In this document: piece by piece, positions 35,656 through 44,832 of the stretch | How the letters are laid out: each line of letters begins with the position of its first letter | How positions within the stretch are numbered: position 1 is the stretch's first letter | Assembly (NCBI RefSeq): GCF_016908375.1 | Contig: NZ_JAFBDS010000002.1 | Span: 310,001-374,000 of the forward strand | Source: Amphibacillus cookii | GTDB lineage: Bacteria; Bacillota; Bacilli; Bacillales; Amphibacillaceae | Reading direction: 5' to 3' | DNA length: 64,000 nt | Translations under genes and position numbers: made by a program | The notes under the pieces: model-generated | What the model was told of the DNA's origin: nothing | Seen by the model: the letters and a program-made list of their open reading frames with translations, nothing else | Databases searched by the model: none

Positions 35656-37233
35656 ATGAAAACGTTTAAAAATCCGATTTTACCGGGTTTTTATCCAGAC
35701 CCTTCGATCTGCAGAGTAGGCGAAGATTATTATCTTGTTACATCAACGTTTGAATATTTTCCTGGTGTTCCGATTTTTCATAGCAAGGATTTAGTTCATT
35801 GGAAACAGATAGGTCATATTTTGGATCGTCCTAGTCAATTAAACTTAGATTGCACGCCATGCTCCAAAGGGATATACGCCCCAACGATTCGTTATAATGA
35901 TGGAATCTTTTATATGATTACAACTTTCGTAGAAAGCCAATGTGGTGAACGGCGAAACTTTTACGTTACCGCTACTGATCCAGCTGGTGATTGGTCAGAT
36001 CCGATTTGGTTAAAAGGCGCTCCTGGTATTGATCCATCATTGTTTTTCGACGATGATGGTAAAGCTTATTACACAGGTAATCGCGTACCACCAGATGGTC
36101 AAGATTATTCAAAGCATAATCAAATCTGGCTACAAGAGCTTGATACCAATAAAAATATGCTAATAGGTACGAGCTATGGATTGTGGGACGGGGCGTTAAA
36201 AAATGCTCATGCCCAAGAAGCACCACATCTCTATAAACGAAATGGCTATTATTATTTATTAATTGCAGAAGGCGGTACAGGATTCACCCATGCTGTGACG
36301 ATTGCTAGAAGTCGATCGATAACAGGTCCTTATCAATCCGCTAAAACAAATCCAATTTTAACTCACCGTCATTTAGGCAGGGATTACCCGATAAGTAACG
36401 TCGGTCATGCGGATTTCGTAGAAACACAAAACGGTGACTGGTGGCTTGTTTGTTTAGCATCACGTCCTTATGGTGGCTTTTACAGAAATTTAGGTCGGGA
36501 GTCTTTTCTAGCGCCCGTAAGTTGGGAAGATGATTGGCCCGTAGTTAATCCGGGTAGGGGTGTGATTGATCCGGTTATGACTTTTCCAAGACTACCAAAA
36601 CACCAATGGTCGAGTATGCCAGCATGTGACCATTTTGAAAGTGAGACTTTAGCTGATTGTTGGAATTTTATTCGTACCCCTCGGGGTCAATTCTGGTCAT
36701 TAACAGAACGACCAGGTTATTTACGTCTCAAAGCTAAGTCAATCAAACTAACGGAAGAAGCTAACCCAGCTTTTATTGGTCGACGCCAACAACATATTTG
36801 TTTTAGTGCACAAACGAAGATGGAATACGTGCCAAGTCAAGAACGTGAATCAGCAGGTATTGTCCTATTACAGAATCATGATTATCATTTTCGATTTGAA
36901 TATATCCAAATCGATCAACAATCATACTTAATGTTAATGCGACGGGAAGCGGGAGTTGATCAATGTCTAGCTAAAGTAACACTAAACCTATCTACGCTTT
37001 ATTTAAAAGTAGAGGCAGATCAACAACGTTATTCTTTTTACTATGCATTACAACTGAATAAATGGGTTTGCTTGGCTGATACTGATGGAACCATTTTAAG
37101 TACCGATAAAGCGGGTGGTTTTGTCGGGACGTATATTGGTTTGTATATTAGCGGGAATGGCTACGATTCTGATAATTGGGCAGATTTTGATTGGTTCGAA
37201 TATAGCGCAATACATGATAAAGAGGGGGTATAA
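35656..37233 (+). CDS. GH43 beta-xylosidase/alpha-L-arabinofuranosidase family, cytoplasmic
   Basis: The 526-residue enzyme starts MKTFKNPILPGFYPDPSICRVG, giving catalytic Asp15 in YPDPS. GIDPSLFFDDDGK supplies the second Asp and NAHAQEAPHLYK the acid Glu. The C-terminal part (about 325-526) is a beta-sandwich of the kind found in xylosidase-type GH43 proteins. Without a signal peptide it would trim arabinose or xylose from imported pectic oligomers. ATG 35656 is chosen because AAAGGATGG lies 5 bases upstream; ATG 35635 lies inside the GH28 gene without a site. Confidence 0.88.
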   Translation: MKTFKNPILPGFYPDPSICRVGEDYYLVTSTFEYFPGVPIFHSKDLVHWKQIGHILDRPSQLNLDCTPCSKGIYAPTIRYNDGIFYMITTFVESQCGERRNFYVTATDPAGDWSDPIWLKGAPGIDPSLFFDDDGKAYYTGNRVPPDGQDYSKHNQIWLQELDTNKNMLIGTSYGLWDGALKNAHAQEAPHLYKRNGYYYLLIAEGGTGFTHAVTIARSRSITGPYQSAKTNPILTHRHLGRDYPISNVGHADFVETQNGDWWLVCLASRPYGGFYRNLGRESFLAPVSWEDDWPVVNPGRGVIDPVMTFPRLPKHQWSSMPACDHFESETLADCWNFIRTPRGQFWSLTERPGYLRLKAKSIKLTEEANPAFIGRRQQHICFSAQTKMEYVPSQERESAGIVLLQNHDYHFRFEYIQIDQQSYLMLMRREAGVDQCLAKVTLNLSTLYLKVEADQQRYSFYYALQLNKWVCLADTDGTILSTDKAGGFVGTYIGLYISGNGYDSDNWADFDWFEYSAIHDKEGV

Positions 37234-37235
37234 AC

Positions 37236-38330
37236 ATGAATGCATTTCAAGAAAAAACGGCTCTTGAATGGGCAGAATTAGCTTGTCGCAGCCTAATGAA
37301 CAAATACGATTCAATTGAATTACCGCCTAAAAATCGTTGGCATTATCACCAAGGTGTATTCCTTTGGAGTATGTTAGATGTTTGGGAACATACTGATAAT
37401 AACGATTATTATCAGTATGTTAAACGATATGTTGATGGATTGATTGATGCATCCGGTAATTTTTTATTCGCCCGAGGTGAACTCGATGCTATTCAAGCAG
37501 GTCTTTTATTATTTCCATTATATAAAGAAACAAACGACAAACGTTACTTTATCGCAGCTTCCAAGTTAAGACATCTATTAAACACTTTAAATCAGACGAA
37601 AGAAGGTGGTTTCTGGCATAAAGATCATTATCCTTACCAAATGTGGCTTGATGGTCTCTACATGGCAGGACCATTTGCAATTCAGTATGGTCAATGGTAT
37701 GGAGAACCTGGATTAGTTGAATTGGTTCTTAAACAAGAACAATTAATGCGTAAATATACGAAAGACGTAAAGTCAGGTTTATATTATCATGGCTACGATG
37801 AAAGCAAATCAGCGATATGGGCAACTGAAGCGGGTCATGCCCCAGAAATTTGGGGGAGAGCATTAGGGTGGTATGCGATGGTATTAACGCTTTTTCTTGA
37901 TTTACTACCAAATGATCATTCAGAGCGACCGGCGTTAAGGCGAGTCTTGGTTGAGTTAATCGAATCACTAATTAAATACCGCGATCAAGAATCAGGCTTA
38001 TGGTATCAAGTGGTTGATAAAGGTGATCATCAGGATAACTGGCTGGAAGCTTCTTGTTCTTGTTTATTTATTTATACCATCGCAAAAGCGATAAAAAAAG
38101 GTTATATTGGCGAGGAATATGTGCCAATTGTTGATGAAAGCTATCAATGTCTGATTAAGGAAAAGATTGACTTTGATGAAAAAGGCCATTTATTATTGAA
38201 AGACATTTGCATTGGAACATCAATTGGAACGTATGATTACTATATTAATAGAGAAGTGTGTGTTAACGACTTACATGGGGTGGGTGCTTTTGTCTTAGCA
38301 AGTATTCAAATTGCACAGTTGCGTGTATGA
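37236..38330 (+). CDS. GH105 unsaturated rhamnogalacturonyl hydrolase (YteR/YesR-like)
   Basis: The 364-residue (alpha/alpha)6-barrel enzyme releases the unsaturated galacturonate left by rhamnogalacturonan lyases. Family marks are WHYHQGVFLWSMLDVWE, MWLDGLYMAGPFAIQYG with the catalytic Asp in WLDGLYM, WATEAGHAPEIWGRALGWYAM, and WLEASCSCLFIYTIAKAI. It starts 2 bp after the GH43 stop and shares ATGA with the next gene, so these are tightly coupled. Its presence argues that imported material comes from lyase action on rhamnogalacturonan I. Confidence 0.92.
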   Translation: MNAFQEKTALEWAELACRSLMNKYDSIELPPKNRWHYHQGVFLWSMLDVWEHTDNNDYYQYVKRYVDGLIDASGNFLFARGELDAIQAGLLLFPLYKETNDKRYFIAASKLRHLLNTLNQTKEGGFWHKDHYPYQMWLDGLYMAGPFAIQYGQWYGEPGLVELVLKQEQLMRKYTKDVKSGLYYHGYDESKSAIWATEAGHAPEIWGRALGWYAMVLTLFLDLLPNDHSERPALRRVLVELIESLIKYRDQESGLWYQVVDKGDHQDNWLEASCSCLFIYTIAKAIKKGYIGEEYVPIVDESYQCLIKEKIDFDEKGHLLLKDICIGTSIGTYDYYINREVCVNDLHGVGAFVLASIQIAQLRV

Positions 38331-38851
38331 AGCGGGCGTTTATCATGAAATTAACAAGTGTACTCTGTCTATGTATGATCGGATTATTCGGGTGTTCAGA
38401 ACAGGACGTTCAACATGTTTTACTATTTACTGAACTGGATCATATTAGTCAAGAAGAAGTGATTGAGGCATGGACAAATGATCGATCGCTACAAACACCA
38501 GTAGTTGATTTAAATGTAGAGATTATTCCACCTGTCTATGAACGTTTAATTATGGAAATTGCTGCTCATAATGGTGATTTACTTATTATCGATACCGCAT
38601 TGCTTACGCCGACCATTTTAGATCCGGAAGGTCTTGTTCCATTGGATGAAATTGTTAATCAAGAACAATTAACAGAATCCTTTACGGCCTATCACAAGGT
38701 GGAAAATACAAATCATATCTATGGCATTCAACTGCTAACGGAGGATCTTATTCCGTCAATCAAGGAACCAAAGGAGTGGGTGGCTCTTATTCCAATCTAT
38801 GTTAATGATGTTAATCAATCGAAACAATTGCTAGTATCTTGGTTAGAATAA
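38327..38851 (+). CDS. Small lipoprotein (YteS-like)
   Basis: This 174-residue lipoprotein has a signal peptide and lipobox GLFGC near residue 24, so it would be anchored outside the cell. The mature part is strand-rich, with no catalytic motif I can see. B. subtilis YteS has the same size and the same place after the YteR gene in a rhamnogalacturonan operon; its role is unknown. Translation probably starts at the ATGA overlap with the GH105 gene, with ATG 38345 as an alternative. Confidence 0.7.
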   Translation: MKRAFIMKLTSVLCLCMIGLFGCSEQDVQHVLLFTELDHISQEEVIEAWTNDRSLQTPVVDLNVEIIPPVYERLIMEIAAHNGDLLIIDTALLTPTILDPEGLVPLDEIVNQEQLTESFTAYHKVENTNHIYGIQLLTEDLIPSIKEPKEWVALIPIYVNDVNQSKQLLVSWLE

Positions 38852-38873
38852 GAGAGTAAAGGGGAGGGAAACG

Positions 38874-40943
38874 GTGAATGTTTTTTTAATCGGTGATTCT
38901 ACTGTATCTGATTATCCTGATGATCAATATCCACAAACAGGTTGGGGGCAAGTTCTTGACTCGTTCTTTAATGATGAAGTGGACGTTCATAACTATGCTA
39001 AGTCAGGTGCGAGTACAAAAAGTTTTATAAGTGAAGGCAGATTTTCTCAAGTAGAAGCAGCGTTAGAAAAAGGCGATTATTTATTTATTCAATTTGGTCA
39101 CAATGACCAAAAGCAAGATCAAGAACGACATACTAAACCTTACCTCGATTATACAGCTAATTTAACCTATTTTGTGAAATCTGCAATCAAGAAAGGTGCG
39201 AAACCAATTTTAGTCACACCGGTAGCAAGAAGACAATTTAGCCAGTTAGGGAACGTAATAGATAGCCATGGTGATTATACGAAGGCAGTCCGTGAATTAG
39301 CTATAACCTTATCAGTACCGCTAATTGATTTGGCCAAACGAAGTGCTAATCTTTATGAAAGGTATGGAATTGAACAATCTAAATTACTGTTTTTATGGAT
39401 TGAGCAAGGTCTCTATAATTATTTTCCAGAGGGGAAAAGTGATAATACACACTTTTCTCTAGAAGGGGCAAAGCAAATCGCTCAATTAGTCATTGACGAA
39501 CTTAAGTTATTAACTATTCCTTTAATTAAATACTTAAAGCTTTGGAATGAAAAGCCAGTATTTATTCCGTTTTCGATTGATGAACCGATCATCCCTGCGT
39601 ATACTTGTTTCTTATCGGATTTTGGGGGGATAGCTGATGGTATCCATGATAATACTAAAGCTTTCCATCAAGCGATAAGTCATTGTGATCAGCAAGGTGG
39701 TGGCAAGATTATCATTGAGGATGGGATTTGGCTAACGGGACCCCTTAAATTGAAATCAAAGATTGAATTACATTTAAAACCAGGTGCAATTATTACCTTT
39801 TCACCGATTCTGGAAGACTATCCATTAATTAAATCGAGCTTTGAAGGTCAAGAAATGATGAGGTGTCAAGCGCCTATCGATGGTGAAGATTTATCAGATA
39901 TTGCGATCACTGGGACGGGTATAATAGATGGAACGGGTCAATATTGGCGGCCAACAGAGAAAGCGAGAAATGGCGCACGTTTGTTGGAGAATCAAGTGCT
40001 ATCACAATCGCTGACAGAATTAGACTATCAACAAATTAGGGATTATCTCCGCCCTAACTTGGTTAGCATCAGACGATCTAAACGGATCAAATTAAAAGAT
40101 GTTACATTTCAAAATGCACCCGCATGGACGATTCATCCGTGGTGCTGTCAAAATGTTGTTATAGAAGGCGTTAAGATACGTAACCCTTGGTATGCACAAA
40201 ATGGAGATGGTCTTGATATTGAATCTTGTTGCTATGTATATGTGAATCATTGTCAATTTGATGTTGGTGATGATGCGATTTGTCTGAAAGCGGGTAGAGA
40301 AGCTGATAAAAAGCAAATGCCTTGTCAACATGTCTTAATTGAAAACTGTCGTGTTTTTCATGGTCATGGTGGTTTTGTGATTGGTAGTGAAATGTCAGGA
40401 GACGTAAGAGATGTTAAAGTGCGTTCATGTCAGTTCATTGGAACAGATAAAGGGATTCGTATCAAATCGAAGAAAGGGAGAGGAGGTGTCATTGAATATA
40501 TTCAACTTGAAAAAATCAACATGTTTAATATTGAAGGTGAAGCCATTAGTATTCGGATGGATTATACACATGAAAACGAACCAGCAGATCCAAGGCATAA
40601 TCATCTTGTACCCTTAACTCGCCACATTTGGATGGAAGAAATTTTAGTGAGTGGTGCCAATAAGTTAGTAAACATGATTGGATTACCAGAACAACCATTA
40701 GTTGATATAACGATAAGAAAGCTGATTGGAACAGCTGATAAAGGGATCCAGTGCATAAATAGTCAATTTATTTCATTCATAGATATTAAAAGTTTTTTAA
40801 ATACAACAACTTGGTGTAGTCTAATTGATGTTAACCATCTATCTATTGAATCGGTTACTGGCAACCTTGATCAATCCAACCAAATTGAAATAGCTGGTGA
40901 ATCAAATCGAATAACCTATCCTCAAGTGTTTAAAACAAAATAA
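38874..40943 (+). CDS. Fusion of rhamnogalacturonan acetylesterase (SGNH) and GH28 hydrolase
   Basis: The 689-residue protein has two enzyme domains. Residues 1-215 are an SGNH esterase of the YesT/RhgT type: FLIGDSTVSDYP (nucleophile Ser in GDS), FGHNDQ near 75 and DNTHFSLEGA near 190 (Asp-x-x-His). From about 240 it is a GH28 beta-helix with NGDGLDIESC, DVGDDAICLKAG, FHGHGGFVIGSE and KGIRIKS. No signal peptide is present. It would deacetylate and cut imported oligomers in one polypeptide. The start is GTG after GGGGAGGG. The gene closes the operon, facing the LacI-type gene 10 bp away. Confidence 0.9.
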   Translation: MNVFLIGDSTVSDYPDDQYPQTGWGQVLDSFFNDEVDVHNYAKSGASTKSFISEGRFSQVEAALEKGDYLFIQFGHNDQKQDQERHTKPYLDYTANLTYFVKSAIKKGAKPILVTPVARRQFSQLGNVIDSHGDYTKAVRELAITLSVPLIDLAKRSANLYERYGIEQSKLLFLWIEQGLYNYFPEGKSDNTHFSLEGAKQIAQLVIDELKLLTIPLIKYLKLWNEKPVFIPFSIDEPIIPAYTCFLSDFGGIADGIHDNTKAFHQAISHCDQQGGGKIIIEDGIWLTGPLKLKSKIELHLKPGAIITFSPILEDYPLIKSSFEGQEMMRCQAPIDGEDLSDIAITGTGIIDGTGQYWRPTEKARNGARLLENQVLSQSLTELDYQQIRDYLRPNLVSIRRSKRIKLKDVTFQNAPAWTIHPWCCQNVVIEGVKIRNPWYAQNGDGLDIESCCYVYVNHCQFDVGDDAICLKAGREADKKQMPCQHVLIENCRVFHGHGGFVIGSEMSGDVRDVKVRSCQFIGTDKGIRIKSKKGRGGVIEYIQLEKINMFNIEGEAISIRMDYTHENEPADPRHNHLVPLTRHIWMEEILVSGANKLVNMIGLPEQPLVDITIRKLIGTADKGIQCINSQFISFIDIKSFLNTTTWCSLIDVNHLSIESVTGNLDQSNQIEIAGESNRITYPQVFKTK

Positions 40944-40953
40944 ATCTATACGA

Positions 40954-41940
40954 TTAAAATACTAATCTAGCACATGAATGCCGAGTATTTAATTCTGGTA
41001 TCATTTTAACAGGGAAATGTACATCATTTTTATCATTTAATAAATTGATGAGATGTTTTACAATAGTTATAGCGAGCTTATCCATTGAAACGCCGACGGA
41101 TGTTATCGGTTTTTCTAAGTGAGCCATTTGGGGGATATTGTCATAACCTATGATAGAGATGTCTTCTGGTATTGCGTACTGGTGTTCTTTTAAACCGCGA
41201 ACAATACCACCACTCAATTCATAGCTTCCACTAATGATTGCACGCCCTAATTGCTTGTGGCTTAGACAATGTTTAATGGCTTGATACCCATTAAACCAAT
41301 CTAAACCATGAGTATTAATGATGGCATGGTCTCCAATGGGAAGTCGATATTTTTCTAGTGCCTTGATAAATCCTTGCTGTTTCTCATATTGAAAAGGGTC
41401 ATTTGAATCTAAGTCCCCGATAAATTGGAGGCGAGAATGACCGAGTTTAACTAAATGATCAACCGCTTTATCCATTGCTAAACGATGATTAGCATCAATG
41501 ATAAGATAGGATTTATTGGGATGATATATGCCATAGGTAATAATAGGAATAGACAAAGAAAGAGGTGGTACGGGATCGACCCCTTCAAAAATAATTAAAC
41601 CATCAACTTGAAAGCGCTTAAATGTATCGAACGCTTTCAGAAGTGAATCGACAGACAGAATCATAGTATATCCTTGCTTCTCTAATTCTTCTCGAATTAG
41701 ACTAACTAGTCGAGCTGGAACAGTACGGGCAATAGTAGGCCAGATCAGACCAATGGTATTGGTGCGTTTTTTCACGAGGTGTTGGGCTGCAAAATTTGGT
41801 TGATAACCTAATGTGCGTGCAATTTCAATTATTTTAAGCTTTGTATCAGGTTTAACAAGTGGACTATCATTCAACGCTTTCGACACGGTTGAATAGCTAA
41901 CGCCAGCTTGTTGAGCAATATCTTTTATCGTAATTCCCAT
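40954..41940 (-). CDS. LacI-family transcriptional regulator
   Basis: This 328-residue repressor has an N-terminal helix-turn-helix (MGITIKDIAQQAGVSYSTVSKALNDSPLV) and a periplasmic-binding-protein-like sensor domain. ATG at 41940 is chosen because AAGGTGG lies 7 bases upstream; a longer frame to 41976 has no site. It is divergent from uxaC (124 bp between starts) and probably controls galacturonate genes, responding to an intermediate. The palindrome at 20340-20357 before uxaB is a fitting operator. Confidence 0.88.
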   Translation of the reverse strand: MGITIKDIAQQAGVSYSTVSKALNDSPLVKPDTKLKIIEIARTLGYQPNFAAQHLVKKRTNTIGLIWPTIARTVPARLVSLIREELEKQGYTMILSVDSLLKAFDTFKRFQVDGLIIFEGVDPVPPLSLSIPIITYGIYHPNKSYLIIDANHRLAMDKAVDHLVKLGHSRLQFIGDLDSNDPFQYEKQQGFIKALEKYRLPIGDHAIINTHGLDWFNGYQAIKHCLSHKQLGRAIISGSYELSGGIVRGLKEHQYAIPEDISIIGYDNIPQMAHLEKPITSVGVSMDKLAITIVKHLINLLNDKNDVHFPVKMIPELNTRHSCARLVF

Positions 41941-42063
41941 GAAATCCACCTTCGCTTGTCCTTTTATCAACATCATTTAATGCTTATTTAGAACTTAATG
42001 TACCATAATCATCTAATAATTGCATCTATGACAGGTGTACATATAAAAAAGGAGTGTAATGGA

Positions 42064-43464
42064 ATGAAACCATTTATGGATGAAGACTTTTTATTGAAAA
42101 ATGAACTTGCTAAAGTACTATTTCATGATTACGCAAAAGCAATGCCTATTATTGATTATCATTGCCATTTAAGTCCTGCTGATATTTACTATAATCGTAG
42201 TTATGAAAACATAACAGAGGTATGGCTACACGGTGATCATTACAAATGGCGTGCGATGCGCGCAATGGGTATTGATGAGCTATATATAACTGGCGAGGCG
42301 AATGACTATGATAAATTTTGTGCTTGGGCCAAGACGGTTCCTCAATTAATTGGAAACCCACTGTATCATTGGACACACTTAGAATTGCAGCGTTTTTTTA
42401 ATATACATGAGATACTAAATGAGCATACTGCCCCAGTCATATGGGAAAAAGCTAATCAACAATTAATTGAAGGACAATTAAAAGTTAGAAATCTTATTGA
42501 GATGTCAAAAGTTGAAGTTATTTGTACAACAGATGACCCCGTAGATGATTTACACTTTCATAATGAATTAATGAAAGATCACACGTTTGATGTAAGTGTA
42601 AGACCGAGCTTTCGTCCAGATAAGGCACTAGCCATTGAGACAAAGCATTTCTTGTCTTGGTTAGAGCAATTATCAAACATCACTAAAACAAAGATGACAA
42701 CATTTCAAGATTTTTTGCATGCACTTGTAAAAAGAATTGATTATTTTCATCGTCATGGCTGTCGTTTATCAGATCATGCCTTAGATCAATTTAATGATGT
42801 GGAGGCAACAGAGCAAGAAGCTTCTCATGTATTTAATAAGGCATTAGCTCAAGAACAGATAGCTAAAGATGAAGCCGATCAATTTAAGTCATATGTACTA
42901 GCTTTCTTGGCCATGCATTATAAGCAGTATGGGTGGGCGATGCAATTGCATATCAACGCACTTAGAAACAATAATAACCGAATGCTAGATAAACTTGGTC
43001 CAGATACAGGTTATGACGCCATTAATGATCATCTTATTGCTAAGCCCCTTGTATCCTTTTTTGATCGTTTAGAAAAGGATGGACAATTACCTAAAACGAT
43101 TGTTTACTCATTAAACCCCAATGATTTACCGATATTGGCAACGGTAATCGGTAGTTTCCAAGGGGAAGGCATAGCTGGAAAAATGCAATTAGGTACAGCA
43201 TGGTGGTTTAATGATACAAAGCGCGGTATGCTTTCTCAAATGGAGACGTTAGCTAATGTGGGTGTTTTGGGGAGATTTATTGGTATGTTAACAGATTCAA
43301 GGAGTTTTCTCTCGTTTCCTAGACATGAATATTTTCGAAGAATCATGTGTCAGATGATTGCTCAATGGGTAGAAGATGGCGAATATCCAGAGGAAAAGGA
43401 ACAACTCGGAAAAATAGTAAGAAATATCTGTTACAATAATGCCAAAAGATACTTTGAATTTTAA
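42064..43464 (+). CDS. uxaC: Uronate isomerase
   Basis: The 466-residue enzyme turns galacturonate into tagaturonate, the first step of the pathway. It is an amidohydrolase-fold protein with the metal-binding pair in IIDYHCHLSPADI, then CTTDDPVDDL, and the C-terminal MLTDSRSFLSFPRHEYFRR. ATG 42064 follows AAAAAAGGAGTG; the length matches the family. It is separated by 20 kb from uxaBA but is the only copy in the window. A terminator-like hairpin follows. Confidence 0.93.
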   Translation: MKPFMDEDFLLKNELAKVLFHDYAKAMPIIDYHCHLSPADIYYNRSYENITEVWLHGDHYKWRAMRAMGIDELYITGEANDYDKFCAWAKTVPQLIGNPLYHWTHLELQRFFNIHEILNEHTAPVIWEKANQQLIEGQLKVRNLIEMSKVEVICTTDDPVDDLHFHNELMKDHTFDVSVRPSFRPDKALAIETKHFLSWLEQLSNITKTKMTTFQDFLHALVKRIDYFHRHGCRLSDHALDQFNDVEATEQEASHVFNKALAQEQIAKDEADQFKSYVLAFLAMHYKQYGWAMQLHINALRNNNNRMLDKLGPDTGYDAINDHLIAKPLVSFFDRLEKDGQLPKTIVYSLNPNDLPILATVIGSFQGEGIAGKMQLGTAWWFNDTKRGMLSQMETLANVGVLGRFIGMLTDSRSFLSFPRHEYFRRIMCQMIAQWVEDGEYPEEKEQLGKIVRNICYNNAKRYFEF

Positions 43465-43503
43465 TCAATTTATCAGGAGGCACTGGACAAAACAAATAGA
43501 ATC

Positions 43504-43548
43504 AAAGGCGAATGTACCTGTTTTAATTGCAAGGGCATTCGTCTTTGT
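43504..43548 (+). terminator. Terminator-like hairpin after uxaC
   Basis: AAAGGCGAATG and CATTCGTCTTT pair with one G-T wobble around a loop of about 21 nt, ending in TTTGTATT. The long loop makes it a moderate terminator at best. Confidence 0.5.
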
Positions 43549-43841
43549 ATTGAGCCAAACTTTTTCGTGTTTCTGTTATTAATGCTTGAAAGTTAACAAA
43601 CTTAATCATTTAAAATACAGTGAAAACAATAACCTGTTTTCTAATGGGGTAAGGGGGGATAAACAAGAAAACAACTTAATATTATAGTATATTTACCCAT
43701 TATATTTGAACTGAAAAGATGAAAAATTAAATAAAAATTGATCAACTATTCACAATTTGTTCATAGACTTTTAAGAGTTTTATGTTAATATAGTATGTGA
43801 ACAGAGTCACAATAGATAGATAATTTAGGAGGAGAAAGATT
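43549..43841. other. Spacer and promoter region of the lipoprotein gene
   Basis: This AT-rich region has no gene. AATATAG at about 43787-43793 resembles a -10 box for the lipoprotein gene, with AGGAGGAG as its ribosome site at 43829-43836. Confidence 0.4.
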
Positions 43842-44366
43842 ATGAAAAAATTGATGACATTATTAATGATGGTACTAATCATTGGGTTGTTAGCAGCGTG
43901 TGGTGCAGATGATGATACAGCAGGTGATACAGAAGAAGATGCTGATGCAACAACAGGTGCAACACAAGTTGTGGTTGAAGATGAAGAATCATTACTAACA
44001 GGTGTTTCTAATGATGGTGCATGGATTATTATCTTTGAAGATGACTTAGAAACAAGTGAAGAATTAGTTCTTACTGGTGGTTTTGAAAACAATGATGAAC
44101 CAGCTCGTAAACTTGCTCTTTATACTCAAGATGAAGATCGCGTGATTATCGATCAGTTTACGTTAACTGCACCAAGTATCACGATAGAGAATGACAATGC
44201 ACGTATTCAAGGCGGTACATTTGCAGGTGATGTTTACGTGAAAGCTGATGGATTCTCTATTCCAGATGGTACTATTGATGGAAATGTGTACTTCGCTAGT
44301 GAAGAATACCAAGAATCAGCAGATTTAACTGGTGGAACCGTAACAGGTGCGGTAGAAGTTGAATAA
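43842..44366 (+). CDS. Acidic lipoprotein with beta-helix-like repeats
   Basis: The 174-residue lipoprotein has a signal peptide and lipobox LLAAC (Cys20), followed by an extremely acidic, Thr-rich linker (ADDDTAGDTEEDADATTGAT). The C-terminal half has short strand repeats such as ARIQGGTFAGDVYVKADGFSIPDGTIDGNVYF, resembling bactofilin or right-handed beta-helix proteins. It would sit on the outer membrane face. Function is unknown. High acidity fits a salt-tolerant organism (inference). It is a single gene with its own terminator. Confidence 0.72.
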   Translation: MKKLMTLLMMVLIIGLLAACGADDDTAGDTEEDADATTGATQVVVEDEESLLTGVSNDGAWIIIFEDDLETSEELVLTGGFENNDEPARKLALYTQDEDRVIIDQFTLTAPSITIENDNARIQGGTFAGDVYVKADGFSIPDGTIDGNVYFASEEYQESADLTGGTVTGAVEVE

Positions 44367-44416
44367 TTAATCTTTTAAAAAAAAGATTAATACAAAAGTA
44401 AATAGAATAGAAGGAA

Positions 44417-44460
44417 AGACGAATGATCATTCAATAATAGAATGTTCATTCGTCTTTTCT
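44417..44460 (+). terminator. Intrinsic terminator after the lipoprotein gene
   Basis: AAGACGAATGA and TCATTCGTCTT form an 11-bp stem, extended by CATTC/GAATG, around a short loop, followed by TTCTGTT. The same ACGAATGA stem motif is used after uxaC and near 56640. Confidence 0.8.
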
Positions 44461-44470
44461 GTTAGAAATG

Positions 44471-44565
44471 ATAAAACGAACATTAGTTTCCGTAAAACAC
44501 CCACCTCACTCGATTTGCTCTACTCTCTACTTTGAGGTGGGTGTTTTACGGACGGTTATCTGTAA
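44471..44565 (-). repeat. Dispersed structured repeat, copy B (inverted, internally deleted)
   Basis: In the opposite orientation to the other copies, it keeps the left end (TTACAGATAACCGTCCGTAA on the minus strand) and the right end (TTCGTTTTAT) and has lost the middle. Its hairpin is the best in the family: 44490-44508 and 44533-44551 are exact 19-bp complements (CCGTAAAACACCCACCTCA). The remaining bases to 44832 hold no gene I recognise. Confidence 0.75.
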
Positions 44566-44832
44566 TAAAGCCGAGCGAATGCGAGTTGTGAAGTTGCTAA
44601 CAAGTGTAAGAAATACGGTCTTAAAGCAACACGTCGTGCACCTCAGTTTTAATTAAAGCTGATGAAGAAACACCTAATTTTCCCTAATAGTCCGGCTATA
44701 ACATTTATAATACAATTACGACATTCAGCAAATTACTCATTCTTTTATTGATTAGATGGTAATGAAATGAATTCTTCAAAATTATTACTTTTTATAAATG
44801 ACTACTTCCAAGTAACCTTTAAATTAAAAGTC

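Noticed and set aside
43742-44092. 116-codon minus-strand frame over the lipoprotein gene
   Set aside because: It is antisense to a gene with a good ribosome site and lipobox, and its Ser/Val/Ala-rich product mirrors the Asp/Thr-rich sense strand. It has no ribosome site.
44468-44656. 62-codon plus-strand frame at repeat copy B
   Set aside because: It is made mostly of the repeat's hairpin read backwards, and no ribosome site precedes it.
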